Under the pieces are notes generated by a model that ran no database searches, had not been told where the DNA came from, and saw only the letters and a program-made list of their open reading frames with translations. From NCBI GenBank assembly GCA_035695825.1, contig DASRRH010000026.1:496001-560000 (forward strand): a stretch of DNA of 64,000 nucleotides. The letters run 5' to 3'. Shown here one piece after another: positions 54,858 through 64,000 of the stretch; the first letter of the stretch is position 1, and every line of letters begins with the position of its first letter. This stretch comes from JAKEFM01 sp035695825. Lineage in GTDB: Bacteria; Planctomycetota; UBA1135; JAKEFM01. The translations under genes were made by a program, and so were the position numbers.

Positions 54858-56441
54858 TCACCTCCGGCGGCGGAACCAGACGACCGTTCCGGTCGCCGCC
54901 ACGAGCGCGGGGAGAACGAAAATGCAGGTCCACCCGATCGTCGACTTCGTCCCCTCCTTGCGGAGGTCGATCCGGCGCTCCTCGGGAGGCTTCGGGGCGA
55001 TCTCGATGAGGGAGGTCCGCTCGAGGAGCCAGTTGACCGCGTTCATGTAGACGTCTCTCCCGTAGCGGACGATGACGTCGTTCGTGGCTCCGACGGAGGA
55101 ACCGACGACGACGAGCCTCGCCTTCTTCCCCTCCCCCCTCTCCTCCGCGGCGGGGGCGGTCGCGGTCGGCCGGCGGACCTCCCGCTCCGCGGCGACGGCG
55201 AGGATCCGGACACCCTCGGTCTCCCGGTCCTTGTCGAGGTCGTAGTTCCACTGCCCTTCCACCGGGAGGTCCTCCCACGCCCGCGCGTTCGGGGGGGTCT
55301 CGAGGAGGTTCGCCGCGGTCACTCCCTCCGCGGGCGCCTCCGCCCGCTCGACCGCCCGGGCGATGGCGAGGGTGACTCCGTAGTTCGAGTTCGCCGCCGC
55401 GAGCGGTCGGGTGATCTCGTGCGTCGCGAGTGGCCGGGTGACGAGGAGCATGCAGTCCGGGGCCGCGTAGATGAGCGCGCCCCGCAGCGGGTCGGGGATC
55501 GGCTCGCAGACGACCCCGCGACCGAGGCGAAGCCCCCAGTCCTCGAGGATCCCCGTCGGGTCCCCCCCCCCCTCCTCCCGCGGCGTGGCCCCGACCGCGA
55601 GGAGGACGCGGCCCCCCTGCCCGAGGTAGGCGCGGAGCGCCTTCGTCTCTTCCGGCGTGAAGGCGCGCTCGGGGCCGCAGACCACGACCGCGGAGGCGTC
55701 CTCGGGGATCGAGCGCTTCTCCGGGAGGGGGAGATCCTCGACGCGGCAGCCGTCCTTGCGGAGGAAGTCGGCCCACCGGGAGGCTCCCTCCCCCTTCGTC
55801 TCCTGGGGGGAGGCCTCTCCGTGCCCCGTGACGAAGTAGATCTTCCGCTCGGTCTCCTGCGTGACGGAGACGAGGGCGTTCGTGATCGCCTCCTCGGCCT
55901 TGAACGCCGTGAGGCGCGGTCCCCGACCCCTCCCGCCGAGCATCCCCATGTCCCCGCGGTCGATGTCGGCGAGATCGTCGAGCCGGACCTCCTTCTGCCG
56001 CGTCCCCTGGCGCAGGACGACGACGTTCGTCTCCGTCAGTTTCAGCTCGATCGCCTTCGCCTTCGCCTCCTCGAACCCCTCGGGCCCGAGGTTGTAGTCC
56101 TTCCACTTGAACCTCTCGGGGTTCGCTCGCTCGTAGAGCCGAAGCATCGCCCGCGTCTGGTCGATCACCTCCTGCTGGATCTCCCCCTGGAAGTAGTCGT
56201 CGACCCGGAAGAAGGTCGAGCATTCGACGGGCTCGGCGAGCCCCTTCACGACCGACTTCGTCCTCTCGGAGACGGTGTTGCGGGCGTGCTCCGTCCAGTC
56301 GAACTGGCGGCGCAGGAAGGCGCGCTGCGCGAAGTAGTTCGCCGCGACGACGATCCCCCCCGAGAGGAGGACCATCGCGGCGACGTTCGTCCCGATCGCG
56401 ACGCGCGTGCCGCGCCCGACGGTCCCGCCCGTCACTTCCAC
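54858..56441 (-). CDS. GldG-family (ABC-type uncharacterised transport) auxiliary protein
   Basis: 527 residues with membrane segments near both ends (NVAAMVLLSGGIVVAANYFA and TCIFVLPALVAATGTVVWFR) around a large extracytoplasmic domain. Typical blocks are FDWTEHARNTVSERTKSVVK, RKIYFVTGHGEASPQETKGE, VVVCGPERAFTPEETKALRA then YLGQGGRVLLAV. In Bacteroidetes GldG works with GldA and GldF in gliding and secretion. In Planctomycetes the same set occurs without gliding, so only the transporter-partner role is carried over. GTG 56441 overlaps the permease stop by 10 bases. Two loop inserts (GGRGRGPR, TAPAAEERGEGKK) are low complexity. Confidence 0.87.
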   Translation of the reverse strand: MEVTGGTVGRGTRVAIGTNVAAMVLLSGGIVVAANYFAQRAFLRRQFDWTEHARNTVSERTKSVVKGLAEPVECSTFFRVDDYFQGEIQQEVIDQTRAMLRLYERANPERFKWKDYNLGPEGFEEAKAKAIELKLTETNVVVLRQGTRQKEVRLDDLADIDRGDMGMLGGRGRGPRLTAFKAEEAITNALVSVTQETERKIYFVTGHGEASPQETKGEGASRWADFLRKDGCRVEDLPLPEKRSIPEDASAVVVCGPERAFTPEETKALRAYLGQGGRVLLAVGATPREEGGGDPTGILEDWGLRLGRGVVCEPIPDPLRGALIYAAPDCMLLVTRPLATHEITRPLAAANSNYGVTLAIARAVERAEAPAEGVTAANLLETPPNARAWEDLPVEGQWNYDLDKDRETEGVRILAVAAEREVRRPTATAPAAEERGEGKKARLVVVGSSVGATNDVIVRYGRDVYMNAVNWLLERTSLIEIAPKPPEERRIDLRKEGTKSTIGWTCIFVLPALVAATGTVVWFRRRR

Positions 56442-57178
56442 TTGCGCGCCTCCACCACCCGGACGGTGAGGAAGAGGAAGAACCCGGCGAGGGAGAGGAA
56501 GTAGACGACGTGGGCGGTGTCGACGAGCCCGGTGAGGAACCCCGAGAGGAAGATCTCGTAGATCGAGTAGCGCTCGAGGAGGTCCTTCGTCGCGGGGCGG
56601 ATCGCCAGGGTCGCGAGGAGGGGGAGGAAGAAGAGGACGAGGTTGAGGACGAGCCCGGCCGCGGCGGCGAGCACCTGGTTCGAGGTGCAGGCCGAGGTGA
56701 AGAGGCCGATCGCGAGGAAGAGGGCGCCCGACAGGAGCGTCGCCAGGAGCCCGGCCGCGACGAGCCCGAGGTCGGGGTCCCCGCCGAGGGAACGGAGGAG
56801 GAGCGAATAGAGGAGGGTCGGGAGCCAGAGCGCCAGGTAGTAGCCGACGACGGCGAGGTACTTCCCGAGGACGACCGAGACGTCGGTGACCGGCGCGGTC
56901 ATCAGCATCTCGATCGTGCCGCTCCGCTTCTCCTCCGCGAAGAGGCGCATGGTGAGGAGGGGGGGGACCAGGAGGGCGAGGAACCAGTAGAAGAGGAAGC
57001 CGCCGTAGAGGAGGGGGATCGCCTGGCGGAGGTCCCCGTCGATCTGCTCGTGGGTGAGGTAGATGTAGAAAAAGACGCCGTTCAGGAAGAGGACGATCGT
57101 CGCGATCCCGTAGGCGATCGGGGAGAAGAAGAAGGAGGCGAGCTCGCGCCGCGCGATCGTCCAGGCGGAGGCGATCAC
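56432..57178 (-). CDS. ABC transporter permease, GldF-like
   Basis: 248 residues with six membrane helices. It starts IASAWTIARRELASFFFSPI then AYGIATIVLFLNGVFFYIYL, the signature of ABC2-type GldF permeases, and has the conserved EEKRSGTIEMLMTAPVTDVS motif after helix 2. GTG 57178 overlaps the ATPase stop (GTGA). With the ATPase and GldG-like protein it forms a complete exporter; the cargo is unknown. Nothing is missing. Confidence 0.9.
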   Translation of the reverse strand: MIASAWTIARRELASFFFSPIAYGIATIVLFLNGVFFYIYLTHEQIDGDLRQAIPLLYGGFLFYWFLALLVPPLLTMRLFAEEKRSGTIEMLMTAPVTDVSVVLGKYLAVVGYYLALWLPTLLYSLLLRSLGGDPDLGLVAAGLLATLLSGALFLAIGLFTSACTSNQVLAAAAGLVLNLVLFFLPLLATLAIRPATKDLLERYSIYEIFLSGFLTGLVDTAHVVYFLSLAGFFLFLTVRVVEARKWK

Positions 57179-58176
57179 GGGGCGCCTCCGGCCTCTCCCC
57201 CCGGGGCGGGGGCCGAGCCCTCCGCGCCGTCCGACCCGATCTCGAGGGCGATCCGCGCGAAGAGCTCCTCGAGGGAGGAGGCCTCGCGCGAGAGCTCGCG
57301 GAGCATCCACCCCTTCGCCGCGGCGAGCCGGAAGGCGGCGACGCGCGGGTCGGCCCCCTCCTTCGCGGTGAGGACGTAGGAGGCCGCGCCGTCGGCGCGG
57401 GGATCGGAGGCGGCGGAGAGGACCCCCGGGAGCCCCTCGAGCGCGCGCCGCACCGCGTCGGCGGGCCCGGGGGACTCCGCGAACTCGACCCGGTAGCGCA
57501 CGCGCCCCCCGAGCTTCGTCACGAGCTCGTCGGGGGTGCCGTCCGCGAGGATCCGGCCCCGGTGGATGATCAGCACGCGCCGGCAGACCGACTCGACCTC
57601 GGGGAGGATGTGGGAGGAGAAGAGGATCGTCTTCTCCCCCTTGAGTCGGAGGACGAGGTTCTTCACCTCGATCCGCTGGAGCGGGTCGAGGCCGCTCGTC
57701 GGCTCGTCGAGGATCAGGACCGGGGGGTCCGCGAGGAGCGCGTCGGCGAGACCGACGCGCTGGCGGTAGCCGCGCGAGAGGGCCGCGACGAGCTTGCGGC
57801 GCACGTCGCCGACCGCCGCGCGCTCGATCGCCGACTCGACGCGCGCGGTCCGCTCCCGCGCGGGGACCTGTTTCAGGCGTGCCCGGAACCGGAGGAACTC
57901 CTCGACGCGCTGGTCGCCGTAGAGGGGGACGTTCTCCGGGAGGTAGCCGACGCGCCGGCGGACCTCGAGGGAGCGGCGGAACACGTCGAAGCCCGCCACC
58001 GCCGCCGCCCCGGTGGTCGCGGGGATGAACCCGGTCAGGATCCGGATCGTCGTCGTCTTCCCCGCGCCGTTGGGGCCGAGGAAGCCGACGATCTCGCCCG
58101 GCTCGACCCGGAAGGAGACGTCGTCGACGGCGCGGGTGCGCCCGAAGTCCTTCGTCAGGTGCCCGACTTCGATCAT
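57175..58176 (-). CDS. ABC transporter ATP-binding protein, GldA-like
   Basis: 333 residues. Walker A is GPNGAGKTT at 34-42, the signature is LSRGYRQRVGLADALLADPP (LSRGY in place of LSGGQ), Walker B is VLILDEPTSGLDPLQ and the switch His is in TILFSSHILPEVE. A C-terminal extension of about 100 residues (RYRVEFAESPGPADAVRRAL onward, ending Gly/Ala/Pro-rich) is typical of the GldA/NatA group. It is the first gene of the four-gene operon (ATPase, permease, GldG, DUF4340). The 136 bases upstream, to dnaK, should contain its promoter. Confidence 0.92.
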   Translation of the reverse strand: MIEVGHLTKDFGRTRAVDDVSFRVEPGEIVGFLGPNGAGKTTTIRILTGFIPATTGAAAVAGFDVFRRSLEVRRRVGYLPENVPLYGDQRVEEFLRFRARLKQVPARERTARVESAIERAAVGDVRRKLVAALSRGYRQRVGLADALLADPPVLILDEPTSGLDPLQRIEVKNLVLRLKGEKTILFSSHILPEVESVCRRVLIIHRGRILADGTPDELVTKLGGRVRYRVEFAESPGPADAVRRALEGLPGVLSAASDPRADGAASYVLTAKEGADPRVAAFRLAAAKGWMLRELSREASSLEELFARIALEIGSDGAEGSAPAPGGEAGGAP

Positions 58177-58312
58177 CGGCCGGCCCCGTGGGTCGGGGCA
58201 CGCAAATACGGAGCAGACCCCCTCGCTGTTGTCGGCCCGCCCGGGACCGGCGCGGACCGCCCGCCCCCGCTCCTCCCTCGCCTCATGCCGCCTCGTACCG
58301 CCACAGGCCGGT

Positions 58313-60256
58313 CTACTTCTTCACTTCGAAGTCGGCGTCGATGACCCCCTCGTCGCCGGCGCTCGAGCCTTCGCGCCCCTTGCGGGGAGCCTCCCCCGCC
58401 TCCTCCCCCGGCTCCGCCGCCCCGGCACGCCCCCCGGTGCGCTTGCTCGCCTCCGCGTAGAGGACCTCCCCGATCTTCTGGGCGGAGCGCTCGTAGGCCT
58501 CGATTCCGCGGCGGATCGCCGCGGCCTCTTCCCCCTTCAGCGCCTCCTCGAGCTCCTTCTTCGCCTGCTCGATCCCCGCGCGGTCGGCCGCCGACACCTT
58601 CTCCCCGTGCTCCCGGAGAGACTTCTCCGTCGCGTAGACGAGCTGGTCGGCGTGGTTGCGGAGGTCCACCACCTCGCGGCGCTTCTTGTCCTCCTCGCGG
58701 TGCCCCTCGGCCTCCCGGGTCATCTTCTTCACCTCCTCGTCGGTCAGCCCCGAGGAGGACTCGACCCGGATCTTCTGCTCCTTGCCCGTGCCGAGGTCCT
58801 TCGCCGAGACGTGGAGGATCCCGTTCGCGTCGATGTCGAAGGTGACCTCGATCTGCGGCAAGCCGCGCGGGGCCGGGGGGATCCCGTCGAGGTGGAACCG
58901 GGAGAGCGTCCGGTTGTCCTTCGCGAACTCCCGCTCCCCCTGGAGGACGTGGATCTCGACGGAGGGCTGGCTGTCCGCGGCCGTCGAGAAGACCTGCTTC
59001 TTGCTGACGGGGATCGTCGTGTTTCGCTCGACGAGGCGCGTCATCACCCCGCCCAGGGTCTCGATCCCGAGGGAGAGGGGGGTCACGTCGAGGAGGACGA
59101 TGTCCTTCACCTCCCCCATCAGGACCCCCGCCTGGATCGCCGCGCCGAGGGCGACCGCCTCGTCGGGGTTCACCCCCTTGTTCGGCTCGCGGCCGAAGAT
59201 CTCCTTCACCATCGCCTGGACCGCGGGCGTTCGCGAGGCCCCTCCGACGAGGACCACCTCGTCGATCTGGCTCGGCTTGAGCTTCGCGTCGGCGAGCGCC
59301 CGCTCGCAGGGCACGCGCGTGCGTTCGATCAGGTCCTCGACGAGCGCCTCGAGCTTGGCGCGCGTCAGGTTGACCGTGAGGTGTTTCGGCCCCGAGGCGT
59401 CCGCGGTGACGAAGGGGAGGTTGATCGTCGTCTGGATCGATCCCGACAGCTCGCACTTCGCCTTCTCGCACGCCTCCTTCAGGCGCTGGAGGGCCATCCG
59501 GTCCCGGCGAAGGTCGATCCCGTTCGACTTCTTGAACTCGTCCGCGACGAAGTCGATCAGGCGCTGGTCGAAGTCGTCCCCACCGAGGTGGGTGTCGCCG
59601 TTCGTCGCGAGGACCTCGAAGACCCCGTCCCCGACCTCGAGGATCGAGATGTCGAACGTGCCTCCTCCGAGGTCGTAGACGGCGATCTTCTGGTTCTTCC
59701 GCTTGTCGAGGCCGTAGGCCATCGCCGAGGCGGTCGGCTCGTTGATGATCCGCTCGACCTCGAGGCCCGCGATCCGCCCGGCGTCCTTCGTCGCCTGGCG
59801 CTGCGAGTCGTTGAAGTAGGCGGGGACCGTGATCACCGCCCGAGTGACCTTCTCGCCGAGGTAGGCCTCCGCCGCCTCGCGGAGGTGGGAGAGGATCATC
59901 GCGGAGATCTCGGGGGGGGAGTAGAGCGTCCCCCGGACGCTCACCTTCACGGGCTCCTCCGGCCCGCCGACGATCTTGTACGGGACGATCTTCTCCTCGG
60001 CGGCGACCTCGGAGTGGCGCCGGCCCATGAACCGCTTGATCGAGAAGACGGTGTTCTCGGGGTTCGTGATCGCCTGGCGGCGGGCGGCCGCGCCGACGAG
60101 CCGCTCCCCCGATTCGGTGAATCCGACGACCGAGGGGGTCGTGCGCCCCCCCTCGAGGTTGGGGATGACGACCGGCTGGCCCCCCTCCATCACGGCGACC
60201 ACCGAGTTGGTGGTGCCGAGATCGATGCCGACGATCCTCGACTTCGACTTGCTCAT
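58313..60256 (-). CDS. dnaK: chaperone DnaK (Hsp70)
   Basis: 647 residues. The ATPase domain has RIVGIDLGTTNSVVAVMEGG, AVITVPAYFNDSQRQATKDA, INEPTASAMAYGLDKRKNQK, IAVYDLGGGTFDISILEVGD and VVLVGGASRTPAVQAMV. The substrate domain follows (LLDVTPLSLGIETLGGVMTR), then a helical lid and the acidic C-terminal end DEGVIDADFEVKK, related to the EEVDAEFEEV tail. The start fits the family. Neither grpE nor dnaJ is adjacent, unlike classic hsp70 operons. The 228-bp upstream region contains an unusual AT-rich patch with an inverted repeat. Confidence 0.97.
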   Translation of the reverse strand: MSKSKSRIVGIDLGTTNSVVAVMEGGQPVVIPNLEGGRTTPSVVGFTESGERLVGAAARRQAITNPENTVFSIKRFMGRRHSEVAAEEKIVPYKIVGGPEEPVKVSVRGTLYSPPEISAMILSHLREAAEAYLGEKVTRAVITVPAYFNDSQRQATKDAGRIAGLEVERIINEPTASAMAYGLDKRKNQKIAVYDLGGGTFDISILEVGDGVFEVLATNGDTHLGGDDFDQRLIDFVADEFKKSNGIDLRRDRMALQRLKEACEKAKCELSGSIQTTINLPFVTADASGPKHLTVNLTRAKLEALVEDLIERTRVPCERALADAKLKPSQIDEVVLVGGASRTPAVQAMVKEIFGREPNKGVNPDEAVALGAAIQAGVLMGEVKDIVLLDVTPLSLGIETLGGVMTRLVERNTTIPVSKKQVFSTAADSQPSVEIHVLQGEREFAKDNRTLSRFHLDGIPPAPRGLPQIEVTFDIDANGILHVSAKDLGTGKEQKIRVESSSGLTDEEVKKMTREAEGHREEDKKRREVVDLRNHADQLVYATEKSLREHGEKVSAADRAGIEQAKKELEEALKGEEAAAIRRGIEAYERSAQKIGEVLYAEASKRTGGRAGAAEPGEEAGEAPRKGREGSSAGDEGVIDADFEVKK

Positions 60257-60376
60257 GCTCGCCCGCCGTACGGGGTCAGAACGGAGCCACCGCCTCGGGG
60301 CAAACCGCCACGAGATCCCGATCGACCAAACCGCGTGCCGATTCCAACGTTCGGGGAACTTCCAAAGCTAATCATT

Positions 60377-60390
60377 CGCAATAGTTTGCG
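60377..60390. promoter_or_regulatory. AT-rich patch with inverted repeat upstream of dnaK
   Basis: CGCAA-TAGT-TTGCG, five-base arms with a four-base spacer, inside the AT-richest stretch nearby (AAGCTAATCATTCGCAATAG). It lies about 120 bases before the dnaK start and after the regulator gene stop, so it could be an operator or part of the dnaK promoter. It does not match the HrcA CIRCE element (TTAGCACTC...GAGTGCTAA), and no sigma-32 consensus was convincing. Confidence 0.4.
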
Positions 60391-60484
60391 TTCGGCATCG
60401 GCCCGGACCCCTCGGCGCTCCCTCGCGTCAGTTTGGCAGAGCGCCGAACCGCGCATGGGGCTCCCCTGCCTTTCTGGCAGTCCA

Positions 60485-61905
<1,421 letters not shown>

Positions 61906-61909
<4 letters not shown>

Positions 61910-62613
61910 GAGGGGGGAGCCTCCTCTCCGCCGAGCGGGATCCGGAGGGTGAAGCGGGTCCCCCGGCCGAGCTCGCTCCACACCTCGATCGTGCCGCCGT
62001 GTTCCTCAACGATCCGCCGCGCCGTCGGAAGCCCGAGCCCGGTCCCCCCCTTCTTCGTCGAGAAGTAGGCGTCGAAGCACCGCGCCAGCACCTCCGGCGC
62101 CATGCCCGTCCCCGTGTCCGTCACCTCGACGACCGCGGAGGGGCCGTCGGCGAACGTGCGGAGGAGGAGCTCCCCCCCCTCCCGCATGGCTTGGCGGGCG
62201 TTGACGAGGAGATTGAGGACGGCCTGGCGAAGGAGGCTCGGGTCGGCGCGCAGCGGCGGCAGCGGAGCGAAGGAGCAGCGCAAGGAGATCCGCTCGCGTC
62301 GGGCCTCGGGCTCGACGAACTCGACGATTTCGCGGAGAAGGGCGTTCAGGTCGGTTGGCTCGGGACGGAGGTCGAAGCCGCGCGCGAGGCGGAGGAAGCT
62401 CTGGACGAGCTCGTCCAAGCGCTTCACCTCGCGCTCGAGGACCCCGATCCTCTTCAGGATCCTTCCCTGGGCCTCCGGGGGCGCCGCAGCCGCGAGGTCC
62501 TCGCGGAGGAGGCCGAGATTGATGAGGAGCGTCGAGAGGGGGTTCTTCACCTCGTGGGCGAGGCCCCCGGCGAGCGTTCCCAGGTAGGCGAGCCTCCCCG
62601 GCCGGGGCGCCAC
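61906..62613 (-). CDS. short sensor histidine kinase without sensor domain
   Basis: About 235 residues: dimerisation domain with phospho-His20 in GTLAGGLAHEVKNPLSTLLI, then the ATPase domain with N box LRQAVLNLLVNARQAMREGG, G1 VVEVTDTGTGMAP, the FDAYFSTKKGGTGLGLPTAR block (F and G2) and a closing GTRFTLRIPLG. GTG 62613 is preceded by GGAAGGGG. The frame remains open far upstream (to 63840), but that part is antisense to the TsaC-phosphatase gene and looks non-coding. No membrane segment or PAS domain is present, so the kinase must take its signal from another protein. It pairs with the NtrC-type regulator. Confidence 0.85.
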
Positions 62614-62904
62614 CCCCTTCCGGACTTCCCCCCCGCTCAAGGGGAGCCTCCCGTCTCTCCGCGGGCTCCGACCCCCTCGGGGGGAAGAGGGCGCTCGGGG
62701 GACAGGAGGGATTCGCCGGCCGTGGCGGAGGGTGGAAGGCCTCGATCGGATCGGAGCGAAGGGGGCAAACCGCCCGTCTCGGACGCGCCCGGGCCGCCCC
62801 GCGGCGGACCCGAGCGGATTGGAACGGGTCCCTCGACCCGCTAGGCTGCTCGGGAGCGCCAACCTATCGGTCGGCGCGTTCGAAGGCAATCTCGGACGAC
62901 GCCG

Positions 62905-63966
62905 ATGGCCGCGGAACGCATCCGGGTCGGCGCGGGCTCCTTGCCGGGCGAAACGATCGATCGCCTGGCCCACGCGCTGCGGGAGGGAGGGCTCCTCGCC
63001 CTGCCGACGGAGACGGTCTACGGAATCGGCGCGAGGGCGGACGACGAGGGGGCCCTGCGCCGCCTCCGCGAGGTCAAGCGCTCCCCGGCGGAGCGCTCCT
63101 TCACCGTCCACCTCCCCGACGCCTCGTGGGTCGAGCGCCACGCTCGCCCTCCCCTCCGGCCTGCCCGACGCCTGATCGACCGCTACTGGCCCGGCCCGAT
63201 CACGCTGATTCTCCCTTCCGAGGACGGCGGGTGGGTGGGGCTTCGGCTCCCGGCGAGGGAGGTGACGCGGGAGGTCCTCCGGCGGACGGGATCCCCCGTC
63301 GTCCTCTCGAGCGCGAACCGGGCCGGAGAGGCTCCGGCGGTCGACGCGGAGGAGGTCGAGAGGTGCTTCGGAGACGATCTCGACGCGATCGTCGACGGGG
63401 GCCGCTGCGAGCTCGGCCAGGCCTCGACGGTCGCGCGCATCGGCCCCGGGACCTTCGAGGTCCTGCGGGAGGGGATCCTCACGGCGGAGGAGGTGCGCCG
63501 CGCCGCGGGGCGTCGGATCATCTTCGTCTGCACCGGGAACACCTGCCGCAGCCCGATGGCGGAGGGGCTGCTGCGGCGGACGCTGGCGAAGAGCCTCGGC
63601 ACGGACGACGCGGGGATCGAGCGCTTCGGCTACCGGGTCGACTCCGCGGGGCTCGTCGCCTGGGGCGGGGCGCCCCCGAGCTCCCACGCCGTCGACGTGA
63701 TGCAGGAGGAGGGGATCGACATCTCGGGCCACCGGACCCACGCGCTCACGGCCGCGATGGTGCGGGATTGCGACCTCCTCCTCGCGATGAGCCGCTCCCA
63801 CCTCGCGCTCGTCCGCGACCTCGCCCCCGACTGCGAGCACAAGGCGCGCCTCCTCGACCCCGCGGGAGCGGACACGCCCGATCCCTTCGGGGGGAGCCGC
63901 GACGACTACCGCTGCTGCCGGGAGGCGCTGCGGCGGGGGATCGAGGCGGTCGCCCCCGACCTCTAG
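62905..63966 (+). CDS. TsaC/Sua5 threonylcarbamoyl-AMP synthase fused to low-molecular-weight protein tyrosine phosphatase
   Basis: A 353-residue fusion. Residues 10-190 are YrdC/Sua5: LLALPTETVYGIGARADDEG, LREVKRSPAERSFTVHLPD, RYWPGPITLIL, GLRLPAREVTREV and SSAN at 135-138. This domain makes the precursor for tRNA t6A. Residues 203-350 are an LMW phosphatase: CTGNTCRSPMAEGLL (nucleophile Cys209, Arg215), VDSAGL and the acid DPFGGSRDDY (Asp326). All catalytic residues are intact. Such fusions are known in some bacteria and often annotated as one protein. ATG 62905 is the start, 291 bases from the divergent kinase. The phosphatase could instead be an arsenate reductase-like enzyme; substrates are not implied. 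Confidence 0.9.
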   Translation: MAAERIRVGAGSLPGETIDRLAHALREGGLLALPTETVYGIGARADDEGALRRLREVKRSPAERSFTVHLPDASWVERHARPPLRPARRLIDRYWPGPITLILPSEDGGWVGLRLPAREVTREVLRRTGSPVVLSSANRAGEAPAVDAEEVERCFGDDLDAIVDGGRCELGQASTVARIGPGTFEVLREGILTAEEVRRAAGRRIIFVCTGNTCRSPMAEGLLRRTLAKSLGTDDAGIERFGYRVDSAGLVAWGGAPPSSHAVDVMQEEGIDISGHRTHALTAAMVRDCDLLLAMSRSHLALVRDLAPDCEHKARLLDPAGADTPDPFGGSRDDYRCCREALRRGIEAVAPDL

Positions 63967-64000
63967 GAAGCGCCCCCCTCCTTCGCCTCCTCCGCGCGGA

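Noticed and set aside
51265..56223. Minus-strand frame of 1652 codons spanning the mrfA-gldG region
   Set aside because: Alternate frame of mrfA, DUF4340 and gldG genes and antisense of the secreted protein; no coherent protein signal.
60257..60484. CIRCE/HrcA operator or sigma-54 promoter upstream of dnaK
   Set aside because: No TTAGCACTC-N9-GAGTGCTAA and no TGGC-N7-TTGC spacing could be found; TTGGCAG and CTGGCAG strings are present but lack the -12 half.
62614..63840. N-terminal extension of the histidine kinase frame up to 63840
   Set aside because: This part is the complement of the TsaC-phosphatase fusion gene and has no sensor or membrane motif; GTG 62613 with a purine-rich site is a better start.

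Overview
The window looks like one contig of a high-GC bacterium, most plausibly from the Planctomycetota. The signs are extracellular FG-GAP/CRTAC1 proteins with a characteristic C-terminal tail, two large membrane Ser/Thr kinases, a Gld-type ABC module with DUF4340, many GTG and TTG starts, and long chains of genes overlapping by 4 nt (GTGA). The phylum call is inference from gene content. No rRNA or ribosomal protein gene is present.

Region 1 (1-7.9 kb, minus strand) is a compact carbohydrate operon. It runs GH15 glucoamylase-like, transketolase, 6-phosphogluconate dehydrogenase, glucose-6-phosphate dehydrogenase, polyphosphate glucokinase-like ROK kinase, an internally deleted ribose-5-phosphate isomerase, then 6-phosphogluconolactonase, which leaves the window at base 1. 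Together they would release glucose from alpha-glucan, phosphorylate it and oxidise it for NADPH and pentose phosphates.

Region 2 (7.9-22.2 kb) is a decayed accessory zone. It holds IS3, IS66 and IS91 transposase remnants, a frameshifted S41 peptidase abutting a 5'-truncated PstS-like gene, small orphan genes (one duplicated), a PIN toxin-antitoxin pair, a DNA alkylation repair protein, a CPBP protease and a kinase-TPR protein. A dispersed repeat family runs through it. Two copies end in a 32-bp sequence identical to the 3' end of tRNA-Asn (with encoded CCA) plus its downstream flank. A separate tRNA 3' quarter lies beside another copy. This is the most unusual signal in the window.

Region 3 (22.2-27.9 kb) is core metabolism: gap-pgk-rpe-accD on the minus strand behind tRNA-Asn, tilS on the plus strand, and a damaged ParE-type toxin with its antitoxin.

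Region 4 (27.9-48.5 kb) has a secreted TPR/CRTAC1/14-repeat FG-GAP cluster, then a tightly overlapping operon (yggS, FHA-kinase, DUF167, purine nucleoside phosphorylase, purN). It continues with two GT-C-like membrane proteins, a dihaem peroxidase, a carboxymuconolactone decarboxylase-like protein, an aldo/keto reductase and a large carboxypeptidase-regulatory-domain surface protein.

Region 5 (48.5-64 kb) has a MrfA/MrfB (YprA/YprB) helicase-nuclease DNA repair pair, a secreted cysteine-rich duplicated protein, a Gld-like ABC exporter operon with DUF4340, dnaK, a sensorless histidine kinase with an NtrC-type regulator, and a TsaC/Sua5 - low-molecular-weight phosphatase fusion. All alignments here were made by eye; no database search was run.
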